From the NCBI GenBank assembly GCA_018894105.1, contig CM032128.1:12939001-13003000 (forward strand): a DNA stretch of 64,000 nt, in the 5' to 3' direction. The translations under genes were made by a program, and so were the position numbers. Positions within the stretch are counted from its first letter, which is position 1; each line of letters opens with the position of its first letter. The DNA comes from Jacaranda mimosifolia (Eukaryota > Streptophyta > Magnoliopsida > Lamiales > Bignoniaceae). Of the stretch, positions 59,572 through 64,000 are shown in pieces. The notes beneath the pieces are model-generated. The model worked only from the letters and a program-made list of their open reading frames with translations, ran no database searches and was not told where the DNA came from.

Positions 59572-60828
59572 ATGGAGAAAGCCGCTCCCTTCGTCTGTTC
59601 AAAGGTGACCTCTTTTAGCACTCCTCTCTCCTCAAGTAGCCATTCAATGTCACTGGGACCTTTTAACAAACGGATACAACGCAAAAGTTTATCTTTGAAA
59701 AACTCGCTGGCCCGAAACAATTTAAGGCTTATTAGAACTTCTTCGAATTGCTCTCTTTCAGTTGCCTCTAGTTATGATAATTCATTTCGCTCGAATTCAG
59801 TTCTTTTATCATTATCCACTTCAAATTCTAGAATTGTTTGTTCTCTTCGCTCGCTCAAGTGCTCGTATTCAAGTTCTACGGCCCCAGCAGACTCAGATGC
59901 ACCGAGTCCATGGTTGAAAAGTCTGAAAAATTTCTCTTTTGAGTATCTGAAATCTACCCTCTGGCGTTTGACACCAGTCGACATTTGCAAGTGGTGTTTG
60001 GTATTCTCTATTGTAATTGCTACATCCAAATGGACTGTCAATTTGCTATTTGACCCGTTTTTCTGGATGTATTTTAGCTGGACGTGGTTATTCTGGCCAT
60101 CGATGGTGGCCATCGGCGTTGCAATTTATGGTGCTTACAGCCTTAATAAATACTTAAAGGGAGAAGCCAGCTTATTTGAACAACTTTCCATCGTTACCTC
60201 AGCTTTCACTTGGCTTACATTAGTTCCACCTGCTCATTTTAATGGCTTTCTTGAAGGATGGCCCTTTGTATTCTTTTTCGTGTACCATTATTTCTTCTTC
60301 CTCAATGTTAGTGTCCGAAAGCGGTTGTACGGTGATTATTATCCTAGGGAGCATGACACCAAGTGGGATATTAGCTTACCTAATTGGCATAAGCTTTCGT
60401 TTTGTGTTGGAGTAATGGTGGGGCACTGGCTAGCAGCATTTGAAGGGACAGAACTGCATCTTATACCTGGTGGGTGGAACAATGTGGGTATTTGGGTTTT
60501 GATCATGTTGACAGTGTTCATGCAGTATCACTCGACATTGTACTTGGCTAAGTATTCGGAGAAGGTGGTTGTGCCTACCGCTGTTGTTCAGTTTGGACCA
60601 TACAGGTTTGTCCGCCATCCAATTTATGCATCTACAATGCTTCTGTTTGTCACTTACTTTACTTCGCTCAGAGCTCCCATGAGTGTGCTGTTTATTGTTG
60701 CTGTCTGCTTGATGTATTATGGGCAAAAAGCAAAGTTGGAGGAGGCCTTGATGCTAGAGACCTTTGGGGAGACGTATAGTGAGTACATAAGTAAAGTTCG
60801 GTACAAGTTAATTCCTTTTGTTTATTAG
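59572..60828 (+). CDS. PEMT/ICMT-like membrane methyltransferase, probably plastid-targeted
   Basis: An intact 418-residue protein in a single exon and the only convincing host gene here. Residues 1 to about 105 are rich in Ser, Thr and Arg with very few acidic residues, as in a chloroplast transit peptide. From about 138 there are several hydrophobic segments (roughly 138-158, 165-190, 203-220, 230-246, 275-290, 304-325, 352-384), so it is a multi-pass membrane protein. The C-terminus carries the superfamily signature: FGPYRFVRHPIY (341-352) and, after the last membrane hairpin, KLEEALMLETFGETYSEYISKV (388-409, split here by reading as two helices). In phospholipid and isoprenylcysteine methyltransferases RHPxY and the following Glu pair bind S-adenosylmethionine. 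The substrate cannot be told from sequence; the Trp/Phe-rich middle part is not typical of farnesyl-cysteine methyltransferases. The start is the first ATG after a TATA box and a roughly 100-base leader. No polyadenylation signal is obvious. Confidence 0.9.
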   Translation: MEKAAPFVCSKVTSFSTPLSSSSHSMSLGPFNKRIQRKSLSLKNSLARNNLRLIRTSSNCSLSVASSYDNSFRSNSVLLSLSTSNSRIVCSLRSLKCSYSSSTAPADSDAPSPWLKSLKNFSFEYLKSTLWRLTPVDICKWCLVFSIVIATSKWTVNLLFDPFFWMYFSWTWLFWPSMVAIGVAIYGAYSLNKYLKGEASLFEQLSIVTSAFTWLTLVPPAHFNGFLEGWPFVFFFVYHYFFFLNVSVRKRLYGDYYPREHDTKWDISLPNWHKLSFCVGVMVGHWLAAFEGTELHLIPGGWNNVGIWVLIMLTVFMQYHSTLYLAKYSEKVVVPTAVVQFGPYRFVRHPIYASTMLLFVTYFTSLRAPMSVLFIVAVCLMYYGQKAKLEEALMLETFGETYSEYISKVRYKLIPFVY

Positions 60829-62270
60829 CTTGAAAAGTTGTCAGATGTGCAGTTGTCATCTGCAAGAAAGAAACAAAACTACAAAAGGCTAATATTTGAA
60901 TGGGTTTTTATGTTTACTGGTTAAATTGGAATTTCATAGTTTATTTCAGTACAAATGGATATGCACTTGCCGCCTGCGACATCTATATAGTTTTAATGAT
61001 GATTTTTAGCATTTGTTCTTAATTTTATGAATTTTTCTTGATGCTTTGGTCCAAGTAATTGTCTACCAATACATTATTCTTATAAGATGATTTTACTTTT
61101 TCAATAGATTATGGCCTTCATTGCTAATTCCTTCCTTTTTGCATCTATATGGAATGTTAGTTTAAAACAAGGATAAGAATTTGTAAGATTGGCAACAATT
61201 TATGCTCATTTTGTCGGTACCATACAGGCATATGATGTTGAATATGGATTCTATATTGGGTTTTTGGATGCCATTTCATTAAGGCAGTGTGTTCGGAACA
61301 AGCTTTTGAGTTCTTGCCATTGATCTTGAACGAGGACTTTTAGATTTATATTCTATCATGCTGATAAGATTACTTTGTTCATATAGAAGAAAAGCTAATT
61401 ATGAAAGCATATATCTTTAGTTGGATGAGTTATGAAATATTTTTGAGTGCCACACTGTACTAAGGGTGAAGAGAATAACTTGAACTTGTTAAGCTCTTTT
61501 TTGAACTTTAAAAATGGATAATGTTAATATCTAGCTACATGTTGACATTTCACTTTTCCTATTATAGGAAGAAAGTGCAGGTATTCCTAGTTGTTGTCAA
61601 TCTGTCAGCAAGCTACTCTCCAACACTTGCTCTATGTCCTTTCACTCAATATTCTCTAGTTAATAGCTTCACTTCAACCTATCACAATTCCTTCATGCAC
61701 TTTGTAAAGTGTTTACTGATTATGATGCAAATGGAATCACGCCCACATGTGAAATCACATTCACTGAGAACATATGTATAGTGATGCACAAGTAGTAGAA
61801 GTCATTGTACAGGGCGTATAGATGTTTACATGCACTCCTTGCGTTGCTCTCCTTTTGATGCTTGCACAGGCAAACATATGTTTGCACTAATACAAATACC
61901 ACGGGATGTCTAGCGGGGATGTTCAATATTTCTCATTCAGTTTGAATATTGGATGTGATCAGTAGAAGAATAGATTAGCAACACCAGAATGTAGTGTTGC
62001 TAAAACAACAATAATTAGGGCATTATTGTGTGGATTAATGTATCAACTTAGAAAAATTGGTGTTAGGCTTATGCTGGACTTTTTCCTCTTTGTTTCATTA
62101 AATAAAACTGTTGGAATAGTTCCCTGCAGTCAATCTGAGACTCGTTGAAATTTTCTAAGACCTGATCTGATGACACACCCAACAAAAGATCAATGCACTT
62201 CGACACGAACTAGGCCGACCGGCAGCGAACAGATGGTGATGGACTCACCTCACTCCCTTCCACTTGATTA
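60829..62270. other. 3' flank of the methyltransferase-like gene, no further gene seen
   Basis: Ordinary intergenic composition without the strong AT bias of the transposon regions. It should include the 3' UTR. Short open frames on both strands look incidental. Confidence 0.5.
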
Positions 62271-62279
62271 CTTGAAAAT

Positions 62280-64000
62280 TCTTCCCTATATTTTGACTCA
62301 GAACAAGACCTGTTCTTAGATATGCTTGACCTAGTGAAACCCTATAATTTTTTATTCAAAAAAGATGAATAAAATTTTGCAGACTAAAAACTTGAAGCGA
62401 AAATGCAAAGTAAAAAGCCTTGAAATAAAAAGAAAGTTACCTTAAGGACCCATCTCAGTATTCTTTTTAAAGTCTTCCTCTCTTTTCTCTCTCCTAAATC
62501 TAAATTACAATTTTCTCTTTTTGTTAACTCTTTGGGCACTGACAAGACCACCTTTATGGAGTATCTCCTAAGAATTTTGCAAATTTTGAGGCCTAGTAAA
62601 CCACAACTTAGACACAAGTTGAAAACTCGCGAACCCAAACTTTGAAATAATTAAATTAAAATTATCATTGAATAAACCTTATTTTAACAAATTAAAATAA
62701 ATTATATATTAAAAATGGACTTATAATATATTTTTAATATAAAATTAATATTTTCCTATTAAATATAGGGGCTTGATAATGTGGATAGTTTTGATCATAA
62801 GAATAATAAGATAAATTAATTAAAAATGATCATATAAATTAAATTAGTCAATTAAGTAAAAGGGTTAGAATAGAGCTATCAATGAATCAGATTTTAATTT
62901 GAATACAATCTGAATTTGATTTGAATTTAGGATTTTTATCTGATTAAAATATTTGATGAATTAATATCTAATTATAAACATCCATAATCCGAAATAAGTG
63001 AACTGAATATGTAATTAAACAATTCAATCTGTTAAAAATTTGAATTTGAACTTTAATAATTTTTTATTAAATTAATACTCTTATATATAATATTAATAAA
63101 GATTTTAAAATAAAATCTATATATTATATTGACATAATATCTATATTAATGTTTATATTATGCTATTAATATTGAGTTTTTAGCCTAAAAAATAAGAGGA
63201 ATACTGATAAAATGTCAAATACAATATGAATAATAGTTCATCTATGTATTAATATATTGTGAAAGAAAGGTTTAACATTCAAATATTTAACTTTTGAACT
63301 AATATATAATAAAAAGTTGTTAAAATTTCAAATATGTCGTAAATTTACTTTATAAATACATTACTTTTATACAATTCAAAAGGAAAAAACAAAATTAAAT
63401 TAGGTCGGATTTTTTTATTGAATTTCGAATATCTATTGAATTTGGATATTGTACTAAAAAAATTCTATAGGATTTCCGGTCAGATTCAGAGATAAATTTT
63501 GATAATTGAATTCAAATCCAAATATGATTGATCCAATTCAAATCCTATCCATGGACAGCCTACTAGAAAACCCAAAAACAATTTGAGCCCATGGGGAAAG
63601 GTAGGAAAGCCCTAATGGGCCTAAACCCATCAAGAAAAAATTATAAATATCAAGTCCAATAAAGAACTGGAGAAATAGAAATTATATTAAATGGACTTAT
63701 ATTAAAAAATCATATTAAAAATGCACTTATGCTATATTTTTAATATAAAATTAATATTCTCCTATTAAAAATAAGGGGTTTAATAATGTGGATAGTTTTG
63801 ATCGTAAGCATAATTAGATAAATTAATTAAAAATGACATAATAAATTAAATTAATCAATTAAGTAAAAAAGTTAGAGAACAAAAAACAATTTAAGCCTAA
63901 AGATAGAAAAACCCTAATGGGCTTGAATCCATAAAAAAAAAAAAAAAAAAAACCCTACAAGTATCAAGTCCAACAAAGAACTTGGGGAGTAGAAATCATT
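62280..64000 (+). repeat. LTR-like dispersed repeat, copy 2, with partial tandem duplication
   Basis: Collinear with 25690-26400 (see there). The part from 62700 ('atggacttataatatatttttaat') through 'aagaactggagaaatag' near 63680 is repeated from about 63690 to the window end, with the MITE absent from the second copy. Each copy ends with a TATA-like stretch followed by 'tatcaagtccaa(t/c)aaagaac'. It continues beyond the window. Confidence 0.5.
62871..63562 (-). mobile_element. hAT-like MITE, copy 2 (inverted)
   Basis: The ends are TAGAGCTATCAATGAATC on the left and TAGGCTGTCCATGG on the right, other strand. The interior matches the reverse complement of copy 1 along its length. Flanks GGTTAGAA and CTAGAAAA are a degraded target duplication. 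The empty counterpart in the neighbouring tandem repeat reads 'gttagagaac' near 63870. Confidence 0.75.

Noticed and set aside
59772..60726. Antisense frames of 60-113 codons
   Set aside because: Shadows of the methyltransferase-like CDS on the opposite strand.

Overview
This is nuclear DNA from a flowering plant, probably a dicot. It is AT-rich and intron-containing, and almost all of it is transposable element. The families present are plant types: Ty3/gypsy chromoviruses primed by initiator-Met tRNA, Ty1/copia, hAT, Helitron-like, a Mutator-like element, a PIF/Harbinger transposase and plant mobile domain sequence. Only one ordinary host gene looks intact: an intronless methyltransferase-like membrane protein at 59572-60828. 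Nearly everything else is decayed, nested transposon sequence.

Layout. 1-17.8 kb: a head-to-tail series of Helitron-like elements on the minus strand, split by a full-length Ty3/gypsy element (4928-15288, exact 5-bp target duplication AATTA). 17.8-20.2 kb: a truncated LTR of the same gypsy superfamily, then a Mutator-like element with a GC-rich repetitive core. 21.4-25.25 kb: a complete but degenerate hAT element (DUF659-type transposase, exact 8-bp duplication GATAGGAG). 25.7-26.9 kb: an LTR-like repeat and a Tourist-like MITE. 27.5-34.3 kb: a second, internally deleted gypsy element whose right LTR is truncated. 35.5-38.2 kb: a broken plant mobile domain gene. 38.2-44.35 kb: a Ty1/copia element on the minus strand that lacks its 5' LTR and carries a 420-bp hAT MITE inside its reverse transcriptase (exact 8-bp duplication GATCTACT).

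44.35-47.8 kb is AT-rich with nothing recognised. 47.9-53.0 kb is the most unusual stretch: a PIF/Harbinger transposase whose DDE residues can all still be read, flanked on the same strand by three separate Myb/SANT-like reading frames and a short GRF-type zinc finger. 53.84-57.51 kb: a 3.7-kb hAT-like element. 57.8-58.3 kb: a Helitron-like 3' end in the opposite orientation. 58.59-59.27 kb: a 685-bp hAT MITE that sits just upstream of the host gene promoter; an inverted relative lies at 62.87-63.56 kb. 62.3-64 kb: LTR-like repeats, partly in tandem.

Because several insertions have target duplications or an uninterrupted paralogue in the same window, the order of insertion can be read. The Helitron-like array came before gypsy-1. 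One Helitron-like copy came before the LTR fragment at 17.8 kb. The copia element came before its MITE. All calls come from reading the sequence; no database search was run.
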